From: Halovivax cerinus
Lineage (GTDB): Archaea; Halobacteriota; Halobacteria; Halobacteriales; Natrialbaceae
DNA length: 64,000 bases
Assembly (NCBI RefSeq): GCF_024498195.1
Contig: NZ_CP101824.1
Coordinates: 434,001 to 498,000 of the forward strand
Direction of reading: 5' to 3'
Part shown: in pieces, positions 28,112 through 37,140 of the stretch
Position numbering within the stretch: the first letter of the stretch is position 1
Layout of the letters: the number at the start of each line of letters is the position of its first letter
The notes under the pieces: generated by a model
The model's database searches: none
Seen by the model: only the letters and a program-made list of their open reading frames with translations
Told to the model about the DNA's origin: nothing
Program-made: the position numbers and the translations under genes

Positions 28112-29146
28112 TTACTCCGGCACGAGACCTTCGTCCTCGACGCGCATGACGGCCTCGCCGTCGGCGAGGTTGGGGGCGTCGACGAGGCGGACGATCCGCT
28201 TCGTCCCCTTGGACTTGCGGAGGTACATGCGGAAGGTGGACTTGTGACCGAGGATGTTGCCGCCGATGGGCTGGGTCGGGTCGCCGAAGAACGAGTCGGG
28301 GTTCGAGGCGACCTGGTTCGTCACGATGACGGCGCAGTTGTAGAGGTTGCCGACCTTGTCGATGTCGTGGAGGTGTTTGTTGAGTTTCTGCTGGCGGCCG
28401 GCGAGTTCGCCGCGGCCGACGTACTCGGCGCGGAAGTGGGCGGTCAGCGAGTCGACACAGAGCAGGCGGACGGGGTAGTCGGAGTCCTCGTGTTCGCTGG
28501 CGAGTTCCTTCGCCTTCTCGGCCAGCAGCATCTGGTGGTTGGAGTTGAACGCCTTCGCGACGTGGATCTTCTCCAGGACGGCCTCGACGAGTTCGTCGAG
28601 GGCGTCCTCGTCGTCGGCCGAGCCCTCGATCTCGCGATCGTCGAGGGCGGCCTCGATGGCCTCGTCGGGGAGCCCGCGGACCATGTCGTCGATCCGCTCG
28701 GGACGGAAGGTGTCCTCGGAGTCGACGAAGATGCACGAGCCGTGGAGGCCGCCGACCTCCTGGGGAAGCTGGACGTTGACGGCCATCTGGTGGGTGACCT
28801 GGGACTTGCCGGAGCCGAACTCGCCGTAGACTTCGGTGATCGACTGGGTTTCGATCCCGCCGCCCAGCAACTCGTCGACCTCGTCGATGTGCCAGGTGAG
28901 CTTGCCGATCTTGTTGCGCCGTTCGAGCACCGTCGAACCGGTCTCGAAGCCACCGACGTCGGCCGCGTCCCGGGCGGCCGTGACGATGTCCGCGGCCGTC
29001 GACTCGCCGACGTCCGCCGTGTTCGACAGCTCCGAGGGTGAGGCGACCGCCAGGCTCTGGAAGGAGTCGAAGCCCGCGTCTGAGAGTTTGTCCGCCGTGG
29101 CCGGGCCGACGCCCGGCAGCGTCTCTAGGTCTGCGTCTGCTGGCAT
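28112..29146 (-). CDS. radA: DNA recombinase RadA
   Basis: Archaeal RecA/Rad51 homolog that forms filaments on single-stranded DNA for homologous recombination. It has 344 residues and no intein. The N-terminal helix-hairpin-helix domain reads [20 protein letters not shown]. The ATPase core has GEFGSGKS (Walker A, 108-115) and [17 protein letters not shown] (Walker B region), and the FNSNHQ and VTNQV segments of the DNA-binding loops. It ends with the usual [12 protein letters not shown]-like tail. Confidence 0.96.
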   Translation of the reverse strand: MPADADLETLPGVGPATADKLSDAGFDSFQSLAVASPSELSNTADVGESTAADIVTAARDAADVGGFETGSTVLERRNKIGKLTWHIDEVDELLGGGIETQSITEVYGEFGSGKSQVTHQMAVNVQLPQEVGGLHGSCIFVDSEDTFRPERIDDMVRGLPDEAIEAALDDREIEGSADDEDALDELVEAVLEKIHVAKAFNSNHQMLLAEKAKELASEHEDSDYPVRLLCVDSLTAHFRAEYVGRGELAGRQQKLNKHLHDIDKVGNLYNCAVIVTNQVASNPDSFFGDPTQPIGGNILGHKSTFRMYLRKSKGTKRIVRLVDAPNLADGEAVMRVEDEGLVPE

Positions 29147-29167
29147 ACTCGTCGCTTGCGCTGGATC

Positions 29168-29178
29168 AGGTATAAACC
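29168..29178 (-). promoter_or_regulatory. TATA box of radA
   Basis: On the minus strand GGGTTTATACC is centred about 27 bp before the radA ATG at 29146. This is the spacing for a leaderless haloarchaeal transcript. Confidence 0.6.
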
Positions 29179-29307
29179 CTCGTTAACAGGGAAGTGAAAG
29201 TGAAAGTGCCGCCCGGCAAGCCGGTCGAGAAGGAATCGGGACCCCCGGTCCCACACACCGAGCGACTGGCCAGGTGCCGGTCTGGCGTCACGAGGGCGTT
29301 CGGGCGC

Positions 29308-29937
29308 TCACTCCCAGGGATGCCGCCCGTCTTCGCTCGGCCAGAGCGGGTACCAGTACTCCTTGTCGGCCTCGACGTCGAGTTCGCCGTCGAGGACGGA
29401 CTCGAGTTTGAACTCCGCGCTGTTGTTTCGGTCGCGACCGCCCGCGGGCGCGAACGGGTAGAACGACCCGCGGCGGAAGGAGTAGATCCAGTAGGCTCGC
29501 TGGGGCCGGCCGTCGTCGGCACGCCGGTCCGGCCGCTCGTAGCCGAAGACGGCGGCGAGCAGCCGTGAGCCGTATCCCTGTTCGACGAACGTGTCCGCGG
29601 CGAAGTGCATACTCGTCACCAGGTCCTCCGTATCGTCGTCGGCCAGGACGACCCACTCGTAGCCGTGGCCGTCGGCGGTGACGTCGAACGCGGTGCCGGT
29701 CTCCTCCTGGCCGGCCGCGAGGATGGCCTCGACCTCGTCGACGGCGTCGTGAAAGCTGCTCGCGTCCACACCGGAGAAACAGAGGGCCGCTTCGCCGACC
29801 GACTCGTACCCGAGGTCGGCGTGCATCGTCATGTAGGCGGTGCTCATGCCGAACAGGTCCTCCGGGTCGGCCTCGCGGCGAGCGTCCGCCTCGGCCTTGA
29901 GGCCGAGCGCCGCCCGCAATCCGTCGAGTACTCCCAT
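29308..29937 (-). CDS. pspAB: PspA-associated protein PspAB
   Basis: A 209-residue acidic protein starting MGVLDGLRAALGLK. Its neighbourhood beside htpX, and segments such as DLFGMSTAYMTMHADLGYE, AALCFSGVD and YWIYSFRRGSFYPFAPAG, match my memory of the haloarchaeal PspAB family, linked to envelope stress. The biochemical role is not established. It follows htpX on the same strand with a 188-bp gap that contains a 21-bp imperfect tandem repeat. Confidence 0.75.
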   Translation of the reverse strand: MGVLDGLRAALGLKAEADARREADPEDLFGMSTAYMTMHADLGYESVGEAALCFSGVDASSFHDAVDEVEAILAAGQEETGTAFDVTADGHGYEWVVLADDDTEDLVTSMHFAADTFVEQGYGSRLLAAVFGYERPDRRADDGRPQRAYWIYSFRRGSFYPFAPAGGRDRNNSAEFKLESVLDGELDVEADKEYWYPLWPSEDGRHPWE

Positions 29938-29975
29938 ATCTCACCTCAGGGCCGCGCGACCAAAAGCACCCACGA

Positions 29976-30059
29976 ATCCGCGTTCGACGTCCACGGATCC
30001 GCACTCGACGTCCACGGACCCGCACTCGACGCCGGCAAATCCGCACTCGACGCCGTCCC
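29976..30059. repeat. Four imperfect 21-bp tandem copies between htpX and pspAB
   Basis: Units start ATCCGCGTTCGACGTCCACGG (21 bp; here given only as a pattern: A-T/C-CCGC, then TTCGACGTC or CTCGACGCC) at 29976, 29997, 30018 and 30039. They are not in frame with a convincing protein. They may bind a regulator or may have arisen by slippage. Confidence 0.65.
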
Positions 30060-30125
30060 CACCCGACGGCGCCGCCGGGACTCCCAGCGGGCGACTCCCA
30101 GACACGGGGTCCCGTGCGACGGTCC

Positions 30126-31013
30126 TCAGAACCCTTCCATCTCGCGTTCGAGCGTGCGGAGCTGTTCGATCCGTTTCTCCGTCGGCGGGTGCGTAGAGAA
30201 CAGGCGACCGACGACGCCCGACTTGAGCGGGATGATGAAGAAGGCGTTCATCTCGGCCTCGTCGCGGAGGTCCTTGTCTGGGATCTTCTCGACGCCACTC
30301 GAGATGGAGACGAGCGCGGAGGCGAGCGCCGACGGCTTGCCGGTGATCGCCGCCGCGCCGCGGTCGGCGGCGTACTCGCGGTAGCGCGAGAGCGCGCGCA
30401 TGAGGATGTAGCTGATGATCCAGACGACGAGCGAGATCAGGATGGCGACGAGGATGCCGCCGCCCCCGCGGTTGCCGCCCCGGCCACGACCGCCGCCGAA
30501 GAACGCGCCCCAGCGGACGAACATGAACGCGATCGTCCCCAGGAGGGAGGCGAACGTCATCACCATCATGTCGCGGTTCTTCACGTGCGCGAGTTCGTGT
30601 GCGAGAACGCCCTCGAGTTCGTCCTGGTCGAGCGTACGAAGCAGGCCCGTCGTGACGGCGACGGCGGCGTTCTTCTGGTTGCGGCCCGTCGCGAACGCGT
30701 TCGGCACTCGCTCGTCGACGACGGCCACCTTCGGCTTCGGTAGATCGGCCTGCTGGGAGAGACGCTCGATCGTCCGGTGGAGGTCCGGGTACTCCTCGGC
30801 CGAGACCGTCTTCGCGCCCATGCTCTTCAGCGTGAGCGTGTCGCTGAAGTAGTACTGGGCGACCGTGAAGCCGCCGAAGATGAGCAGGAAGACGAACATA
30901 CCGCCGCCCGTGTAGAGCATGATCCCCGCCGCGAACACGATGTACAGGGCGAACAGCAGGAACATCGTCAGTCCCATCCGGGCTCTGAGCCCCCAGTCCG
31001 GTTTCCAATCCAT
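30126..31013 (-). CDS. htpX: Zinc metalloprotease HtpX
   Basis: A 295-residue membrane protease of family M48, involved in membrane protein quality control. The zinc site HELAH (H139, E140, H143) is intact. Two N-terminal transmembrane segments (about 14-32 and 38-50) and two further helices (about 150-166 and 178-205, the second pair separated by a Gly/Arg-rich loop) frame the catalytic domain. FSTHPPTEKRIEQLR is the typical C-terminal motif. It probably forms a unit with pspAB. Confidence 0.93.
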   Translation of the reverse strand: MDWKPDWGLRARMGLTMFLLFALYIVFAAGIMLYTGGGMFVFLLIFGGFTVAQYYFSDTLTLKSMGAKTVSAEEYPDLHRTIERLSQQADLPKPKVAVVDERVPNAFATGRNQKNAAVAVTTGLLRTLDQDELEGVLAHELAHVKNRDMMVMTFASLLGTIAFMFVRWGAFFGGGRGRGGNRGGGGILVAILISLVVWIISYILMRALSRYREYAADRGAAAITGKPSALASALVSISSGVEKIPDKDLRDEAEMNAFFIIPLKSGVVGRLFSTHPPTEKRIEQLRTLEREMEGF

Positions 31014-31387
31014 ACGTTTACGTACGTATCGTGACGGGATAAGCGCCGTGTTAGAGGACGGCTCTGCTCCGGTTTCGGAACCCGTCGGCTCCGTCCGGGT
31101 GTGCGCGCCGCCACGGATATGGCCGTCGGCTGGGACCGGTGGTGAACCCCTTCGCTTCAGGTGGAAATCGCTCGACTCGATGACGTCTGACGCGCGTTCG
31201 CAACGGAGGGTGTCGGTTTCATTTTCCCGGTTCGAACACCGTTTCGGAGCAGTGCGCGTGGAGACGGTTCGCAGGCGTGGCCGGGGTTACGGGAGAGGAC
31301 CGACAGCGAACTGGTTCGGATTCCGAGACGCGGACACGGAACCGCCCGAACGCGCCGCTTATCCGAATCCGGGCCCAATCACGGGCC
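31014..31387. other. Divergent intergenic region, htpX / nmd3
   Basis: No gene is supported in this 374-bp stretch. CATACGTTTACGTACG at 31013-31028 may include the htpX promoter. GCTTATCCG at about 31358-31366 lies about 26 bp before the nmd3 start and fits its TATA element. Confidence 0.4.
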
Positions 31388-32509
31388 ATGAGTGAGTCAC
31401 GCGCGTTCTGTCCCCGCTGTGGGGATCCGGTTCCGGAACGGCCGCCCGATTCGGAGGCGACCGATCCGCTCCGGCCGTCGGCGGCCGTCGACCTCTGTGA
31501 GGCGTGTTACTTCGAGGACTTCGAGTTCGTCGACGCGCCGGACGAGGTCACCGTATCCGTCTGCTCGCGCTGTGGGGCGGTCCGGAAGGGCGAGCGCTGG
31601 GTCGACGTCGACGCCGCGGACTACACCGACGTGGCCATCGACGCGGTGAGCGAGGCGCTGGGCGTCCACGTCGACGTCGACGACGTGGCCTGGCAAGTCG
31701 AGCCGGAACACGTCGACCAGAACACGATCCGGATGCACTGTCACTTCACGGGCGTCGTCCGCGACGAACCCGTCGCCGAATCGGTCGTCGTCCCCGTGAC
31801 GATCGCCCGCGGCACCTGCAGGCGCTGCGGGCGCATCGCCGGCGACTACTACGCCAGCGTCGTCCAGCTGCGCGCCGAGGATCGCACGCCGACGGCCGAG
31901 GAGATCGAGCGCACGAAGGAGATTTCGAACGAAGTCGTCGCCGAGATGGAGGCGACGGGCGATCGGAACGCCTTCGTCACCGAGATGGGCGCGGTCGACG
32001 CCGGGCTGAACGTGAAGGTCTCGACGACGAAGATCGGCACGAAGATCGCGAACAAGGTCAGAGAGGAGTTCGGCGGGACCGTCACGGACTCGGAGACGCT
32101 GGTCACCGAGGACGAAGACGGCAACGAAGTCTACCGCGTCACGTTCGCCGTGCGCCTGCCGCCCTACACGCCGGGCGACGTGATCGACCTCGACGGCGAC
32201 GACGACGGGCCGGTCCTCGTCCGTAGCGCCCGCGGGAATCTCAAAGGCGTTCGCCTTCGGACCGGCGAGCGGTACGAGGCCTCTCACGAGGACGGGGTCT
32301 CCCCCGACGCGCGCAGGCTCGGCACCCGCGAGGACGGGGTGGAGACCACGGTCGTCACGGTCGAAGACGAGCGTGCGATCCAGGTGCTCGATCCAGAGAC
32401 GTACGAGGCGAAGACCATCGCGCGGCCCAACTACGTCGACCCCGAGGCGGAGACGGTCCCCGTCCTGAAGAGCCGCGCCGGCCTGCACGTGCTCCCGACG
32501 GATGAGTGA
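31388..32509 (+). CDS. NMD3 family protein
   Basis: A 373-residue archaeal homolog of NMD3, which in eukaryotes is the adaptor for 60S ribosomal subunit export; in archaea a role in large-subunit maturation is assumed. The N-terminus has zinc-ribbon cysteine pairs (FCPRCG, LCEACY, SVCSRCG and TCRRCGR), the pattern of the family. ATG 31388 is chosen over an arginine-rich longer frame. The stop overlaps the next gene by 8 nt, which indicates an operon. Confidence 0.9.
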   Translation: MSESRAFCPRCGDPVPERPPDSEATDPLRPSAAVDLCEACYFEDFEFVDAPDEVTVSVCSRCGAVRKGERWVDVDAADYTDVAIDAVSEALGVHVDVDDVAWQVEPEHVDQNTIRMHCHFTGVVRDEPVAESVVVPVTIARGTCRRCGRIAGDYYASVVQLRAEDRTPTAEEIERTKEISNEVVAEMEATGDRNAFVTEMGAVDAGLNVKVSTTKIGTKIANKVREEFGGTVTDSETLVTEDEDGNEVYRVTFAVRLPPYTPGDVIDLDGDDDGPVLVRSARGNLKGVRLRTGERYEASHEDGVSPDARRLGTREDGVETTVVTVEDERAIQVLDPETYEAKTIARPNYVDPEAETVPVLKSRAGLHVLPTDE

Positions 32510-33716
32510 CGAGTGCGCGCCCGGCGAGGACGAGAGCGAAACCGGGATCGACGAGTCCACCGGCGACGAGCTCCTCGACAGGGCGAGCGAGGGCGGGCCG
32601 CTCGCGGTCGTCGTCGACGAGGCGCGGACCGAGATCGCCATCGAATCGCTCCGCACCGAGGGCGTCTACGACGACGAGCGCGCCGTCAGACCGTACGGCG
32701 ACGGACGCATCGCGGTGCCGGTCGATCGACCGCCCGAAGATACGCGCGTGCACGCGATCGTTAGACAGGTGGATCCCGACTACCGGGCGACCGACCTGGA
32801 CGCCCTGCTCACCGAGCGGGGCTGGAGCGACGCCGAGCGTTCGCGGGCGCCGGGGTCGTGGGCCGTCGTCGGTGACGTCGTCCTCGTGACGCTTCCCCCC
32901 GACTGCCCGAACGAGACCGACGTGGCCGAGGCGCTGCTGGAGCTCCACGGCGGGGCCGAGACGGTTCTCGCAGACGAAGGCGTCCGCGGTACCTACCGGG
33001 AACCCCGAACGCGTCACCTCGCCGGCGAGCGCGACACCGAGACGGTCCACGTCGAACACGGGACGGCGTACGGCCTCGATCCGGCCGCGGTCATGTTCTC
33101 GCCCGGTAACCAGGCCGAGCGCGTGCGAATGGGCGACGTCGTCGACTCCGGCGAGCGAGTCTGGGACATGTTCGCCGGGATCGGCTACTTCACGCTGCCG
33201 ATGGCGCGCGCCGGTGCGGCCGTCACGGCGACCGAACCCAATCCGACGGCGTTTCGCTACCTCGTCGAGAACGCCGTCAGAAACGACGTGACCGACCGGG
33301 TGGCGGCGTACAACGCGGACTGTCGCGACCTCGCGGAGACGCTGTCTGTCGACCGCGTCGTCATGGGATACTACGGCGTCTCGGCGGACGCCGACTCCGA
33401 GCCGACGCTATCGCCGGAGAGCGACGGGGCGCCGAGCCCGGACGGGGCGGCCGATGCAACAAGATCGACGCACGGCGACGCACGGCGACTGACCGCCGTG
33501 GAGTATCTCCCCTCGGCGCTCGACGCGCTCGATCACGGCGGGACCGTCCACTATCACGAAGCCGTTCACGAATCCGAACGGCGGGACGGGCCGCGACGGC
33601 GGTTGATCGAGGGAGCCGCAGAGTACGGACGGACCGTCCGCGTTCTCGACCAGCGTCGGGTCAAGACGCACAGTGCGGGGGTCGTCCACGTCGTGATCGA
33701 CGCAACCGTGTCCTGA
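32502..33716 (+). CDS. taw2: tRNA wybutosine-type aminocarboxypropyl transferase Taw2-like
   Basis: A 404-residue protein of the Trm5/Taw2 superfamily, which uses S-adenosylmethionine to modify G37 of tRNA-Phe. The SAM site DMFAGIGYF starts near residue 223, followed by TATEPNP. The motif after strand 4 reads VVMGYYG (about residue 286) rather than the NLP/NPP type of Trm5 methyltransferases. This is why I favour Taw2, the 3-amino-3-carboxypropyl transferase. About 35 acidic, Pro/Ser-rich residues are inserted between MGYYG and EYLPSALDAL, probably a surface loop. It overlaps nmd3 by 8 nt. Confidence 0.75.
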   Translation: MSDECAPGEDESETGIDESTGDELLDRASEGGPLAVVVDEARTEIAIESLRTEGVYDDERAVRPYGDGRIAVPVDRPPEDTRVHAIVRQVDPDYRATDLDALLTERGWSDAERSRAPGSWAVVGDVVLVTLPPDCPNETDVAEALLELHGGAETVLADEGVRGTYREPRTRHLAGERDTETVHVEHGTAYGLDPAAVMFSPGNQAERVRMGDVVDSGERVWDMFAGIGYFTLPMARAGAAVTATEPNPTAFRYLVENAVRNDVTDRVAAYNADCRDLAETLSVDRVVMGYYGVSADADSEPTLSPESDGAPSPDGAADATRSTHGDARRLTAVEYLPSALDALDHGGTVHYHEAVHESERRDGPRRRLIEGAAEYGRTVRVLDQRRVKTHSAGVVHVVIDATVS

Positions 33717-33999
33717 CGAACCCGTCCGACGGTCTCGAACGCCGGGTGCGTCACGAGCGGCGCCCGAGGCAGACCGGGGCGGGCGTCGTTCCACCGTGTA
33801 CGGGGCGTCGTTCCACCGTGCACGGGGTGTCGTTCCCACGTCTCCTCGACGGGTGCCGCGAACGCGAGAACAGACAGGGTGCCGGTGACGCCGCGTGTCG
33901 GCCGTTCAGAGGAGACAGGTGGCGATCGACTGTGAGAAAATTCTCTCAAACTGTGATTAAATTACAACTTTAGTACTGCCATAGAAAGTATTATTATTC
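33717..33999. other. Intergenic region before the cohesin-dockerin cluster
   Basis: It contains a short tandem repeat, GCGTCGTTCCACCGTG (about 33784 and 33807, with a third partial copy), and a dyad GAGAA-AA-TTCTC (about 33934-33945). An AT-rich island (TTAAATTACAACTTTAG, AGTATTATTATTC) at about 33956-33999 is the promoter of the first protease gene. Confidence 0.5.
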
Positions 34000-34021
34000 G
34001 TGCGTTTCGTAGATACAATGA

Positions 34022-34040
34022 GTCACCATCCTATGGTGAC
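34022..34040 (+). promoter_or_regulatory. Leader dyad of protease 1
   Basis: GTCACCAT-CCT-ATGGTGAC is a perfect 8-bp stem ending 10 nt before ATG 34051. It shares CAATGAGTCACC with the leader of the eight-cohesin gene. Confidence 0.6.
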
Positions 34041-34050
34041 ACAGATACAG

Positions 34051-36942
34051 ATGAAACCGAATAGAACTCAGCTGGTCGCGGTACTGTTCGCGGTGCTGAT
34101 GGCGGGCGCGGTGTTCGCTCCGCTCGGAGCGGCGACCGGAGGCACGGTCGCATCGACACCGGACGCCTCGTCCATCGGGGCTGCCGACGCCGGACCGGCA
34201 CAGATCCACGAATCGCTCGAGAACGCAGACGGCGAGACCGAACTCATGCTGTTCACGTCCGACCTGCCGGCGACGGCACGGCAGGCGAGCGAAGAACAGG
34301 TGCGCTCGGCGTTGAAGTCACACGCCGACGCCGCACAGGAACCGGTCCTCGACGCACTCGCCGACGAAGACGCGGTGACCGTCGAAGACACCTTCTGGAT
34401 CCGCAGCGGGGTCCTCGTGACGGCCGACCTCGATCAGGTCGACCTCGAGACGCTGGCCGAGATCGACGGCGTCGAGAGCATCGAGCCCCACATCATGTTC
34501 GATCCGCCGGAGCCTGTCGAGGTGACCACGGACGTCGAACCGTCGGGCACCGCCCCGACGTACGGGTTAGAGCAGATCAACGCGCCCCAGACGTGGGAAG
34601 ACTTCGGCGCGACCGGTGAGGGCGTGCGCGTCGTCGTCGCCGACACCGGCGTCGACGCCGATCACCCCGACATCGACCTCGCGGACTGGTACGACCCGAT
34701 GAGCGGTTCCGACACGCCGTCGGACAGTCACGGTCACGGCACACACACCAGCGGAACGTCCACTGGTGGTGACTCCTCGGGTACGGCGATCGGCGTCGCG
34801 CCCGACGCGGAACTCGCACACGTGAAAGTGTGTGGATCGTCGGGCTGTGGAGGCTCTGCGATCATGGAGTCCTTCCAGATCGCGGTCGACACCGACTCGG
34901 ACGTCATCAACCTGAGTCTGGGCGGCCCGAGCCCGTCCAGCTCGTACAACGACGTCGTCAAGAACGCGATGGACTCCGGCGTGCTCGTCGTCTCCTCGAT
35001 CGGCAACGACGGCGAGGGGTCGGCCGGGTCGCCCGGCGCGCAGTGGGACTCGATCGCCAGCGGGGCGACCGACGAGAACGAGCAGGTCACCAGCTTCTCC
35101 GGTGGCATGCTCGTCACTGCGTCCGACTACAACGGTAACTGGATGGACCACTGGCCGGACAGCCAGGAGTACGTCACGCCGGACATCGCGGCGCCCGGTT
35201 CGCAGATTACGAGCGCCCAGCCCGGCGGCGGCTACCAGGAGATGTCCGGTACGTCGATGTCCTCGCCGCACAAGGCCGGCGCGGCCGCGGTCATCATGTC
35301 GGCCAACCAGAACCTCGGACCCTACGAGGTCCAGGATCTCATGATGGAGACGGCCTGGAAGCCCGACTCCTGGGATCCCAACAGCGCACAGTGGTACAAC
35401 GAAGAGACCGGCCGTGACTCGCGGTACGGTACCGGTATCATCGACGTGTACGCGGCGGTCGAGCAGGCCGGCGGCGGCGAACCGCCGGTGCAGGGCACCA
35501 TCGAGGGAACGGTCGCCGACGAGAGCGGCAACATGATGGAGGGTGCGACCGTCTCGATGGACGGCCACTCGACGGACACCGACGCCAGCGGCACTTACTC
35601 GATGGAGGTTCCCACTGGCGAACACACCGTGACGGCCGAGTATCCCGGCTACACGTCCGAGAGTCAGACCGTCACGGTCGAAGAGGATCAGACGACGACG
35701 GTCGACTTCTCGCTCGCCGAGTCCGACGGCTTCACCGTGGGCGTCGTCAGCGACGGCTCCTACGGCGACGACGTCGCCGGCATGATCGAGAGCCAGGTCG
35801 GCTCGGACGTCATGGTCGAGTCGATCTCCTCCGCCGAGGCGATCGACGGCGGCCACGACGTCTACGTCGTCCAGAACATCCAGGACGGCAACGTTCAGGA
35901 CTTCGTCGACGCCACCAGCGGTGGTGACACCGGCGTCGTCTACCTCGATCAGTGGGGCGACGCACCCAACGGCGTCACGCAGCTCGCCTCGGTCACCAGC
36001 GACGTCGACGGCGTCGACACCGGCTACGACAGCGGCGCCGACGGACCGTACTACTCGGTCCAGAACTCGCACCCGATCGTCGACGGACTCGGTGACTCCA
36101 TCGAGATCCACACCGGCAGCGACTCCGACCACGCCTGGATCACCGGCACGAGCTACGACACGATCGCCGACGTCTCCGTCGGCGGTTCGTCCGTCGGCAC
36201 CGGCCTGGCGGTCGACGAGGACAGTGCGACCGTCCTCGCCGCCTCCTCCGGTCTGAACGAGTACGTTGGAGCCGGCGACCACACCGACGACTCCGCCGCG
36301 CTCCTCGCCAACGCCGTGACCTACCTCGCCGGCGACGACGAAGAACCGCCGGAACCAGAGGGAACCATCTCCCTCGGTGAGGCGGCCGGCGACGCCGGCG
36401 ACCAGGTGACGGTCGACCTCGACACCGACGTCGCCGACGTCTCTGGCTACCAGGCCGAGATCTCGTACGACTCCAGCGTCGTCAACTTCGTCGGCGCCAG
36501 CGGCGTCGATCTCGACGATCCGCAGGTCAACGACGAGGACGGCTCGCTCGGACTCGCCGTCAGCGGCTCCAGCGGCGTCGACTCGCCGACGCTCGCCGAA
36601 CTGACGTTCGAGCTCACCGGCTCGGCCGGCGATTCGACCGACCTCACCTTCGGCGAGGACAACACGCAACTCGCCGCGGGCGGCAGCATCGTCGAGCCCG
36701 CCGAGTACACCGCCGGCTCCATCACCGTCGAGGACGGCGGTGGCGGCGAGTGCTCACTGCCGGGCGACGTCGACGGTGACGGCAGCGTCACCTCGCTCGA
36801 CGCGACGAAGACCCAGCAGTACATCGCCGGTCTCGACCCCGGCAACTTCAACGAGGCCTGTGGCGACCTGACCGGTGACGGTCAGATCTCGCCCGCCGAC
36901 GTCACCGCGATCCACCAGGAGATCGTCGGCGCCACGGCCTGA
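34051..36942 (+). CDS. Secreted subtilisin-type protease with cohesin and dockerin (protease 1)
   Basis: 963 residues from ATG 34051, chosen because the same signal-peptide start is forced in the next paralog by an upstream stop. In-frame starts at 34000 and 34018 also exist. Order: signal peptide (1-29), I9-like propeptide (about 45-150), S8 peptidase with D198, H229 (HGTH) and S402 (GTSMSSPH), a carboxypeptidase-regulatory-like beta domain (481-558), a Rossmann/glutamine-amidotransferase-like domain without a catalytic cysteine (561-760), a cohesin-like domain (771-895), and a type I dockerin (901-963) with two calcium loops (DVDGDGSVTSLD and DLTGDGQISPAD). It should be exported, mature by self-cleavage, and dock onto a cohesin. 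There is no membrane anchor. Confidence 0.92.
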   Translation: MKPNRTQLVAVLFAVLMAGAVFAPLGAATGGTVASTPDASSIGAADAGPAQIHESLENADGETELMLFTSDLPATARQASEEQVRSALKSHADAAQEPVLDALADEDAVTVEDTFWIRSGVLVTADLDQVDLETLAEIDGVESIEPHIMFDPPEPVEVTTDVEPSGTAPTYGLEQINAPQTWEDFGATGEGVRVVVADTGVDADHPDIDLADWYDPMSGSDTPSDSHGHGTHTSGTSTGGDSSGTAIGVAPDAELAHVKVCGSSGCGGSAIMESFQIAVDTDSDVINLSLGGPSPSSSYNDVVKNAMDSGVLVVSSIGNDGEGSAGSPGAQWDSIASGATDENEQVTSFSGGMLVTASDYNGNWMDHWPDSQEYVTPDIAAPGSQITSAQPGGGYQEMSGTSMSSPHKAGAAAVIMSANQNLGPYEVQDLMMETAWKPDSWDPNSAQWYNEETGRDSRYGTGIIDVYAAVEQAGGGEPPVQGTIEGTVADESGNMMEGATVSMDGHSTDTDASGTYSMEVPTGEHTVTAEYPGYTSESQTVTVEEDQTTTVDFSLAESDGFTVGVVSDGSYGDDVAGMIESQVGSDVMVESISSAEAIDGGHDVYVVQNIQDGNVQDFVDATSGGDTGVVYLDQWGDAPNGVTQLASVTSDVDGVDTGYDSGADGPYYSVQNSHPIVDGLGDSIEIHTGSDSDHAWITGTSYDTIADVSVGGSSVGTGLAVDEDSATVLAASSGLNEYVGAGDHTDDSAALLANAVTYLAGDDEEPPEPEGTISLGEAAGDAGDQVTVDLDTDVADVSGYQAEISYDSSVVNFVGASGVDLDDPQVNDEDGSLGLAVSGSSGVDSPTLAELTFELTGSAGDSTDLTFGEDNTQLAAGGSIVEPAEYTAGSITVEDGGGGECSLPGDVDGDGSVTSLDATKTQQYIAGLDPGNFNEACGDLTGDGQISPADVTAIHQEIVGATA

Positions 36943-36967
36943 GCACGAGCGCGGATACCCGGTTCGA

Positions 36968-36974
36968 TTTTTTT
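36968..36974 (+). terminator. T-run after protease 1
   Basis: A run of seven T lies about 25 bp after the stop, typical of archaeal U-tract termination. It suggests that the gene is its own transcription unit. Confidence 0.5.
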
Positions 36975-37115
36975 CGTTTCACGTCCGCGAGCGGCGGCGC
37001 CGGCCGCCGTGTTCGACGGTCGCGTCCACAGACAGTCCTCGACACGCCGTATAGATTAATTGGTGTAACAAAATACATAATAAAGTATTCTTTTCTCGGA
37101 ACGGAAGGTCGGGTA

Positions 37116-37131
37116 CTATCCACACAGATAG
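37116..37131 (+). promoter_or_regulatory. Leader dyad of protease 2
   Basis: CTATC-CACACA-GATAG ends 9 nt before ATG 37141. GGTA and TACC flank it and could lengthen the stem with a bulge. An AT-rich promoter (ACAAAATACATAATAAAG) lies at about 37068-37086. Confidence 0.55.
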
Positions 37132-37140
37132 CGAGCTACC

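Noticed and set aside
28112-29146. Intein in radA
   Set aside because: The 344-residue frame is continuous with normal spacing between Walker motifs, so no insertion exists.
34567-36669. Long minus-strand frames across the protease and scaffold genes (for example 34567-36669, 48028-50352, 52284-53666)
   Set aside because: They are shadows of GC-rich, Asp/Val/Gly-rich coding DNA on the plus strand. Their translations are Arg/Val/Asp-rich without domains, while the plus frames have signal peptides and catalytic motifs.
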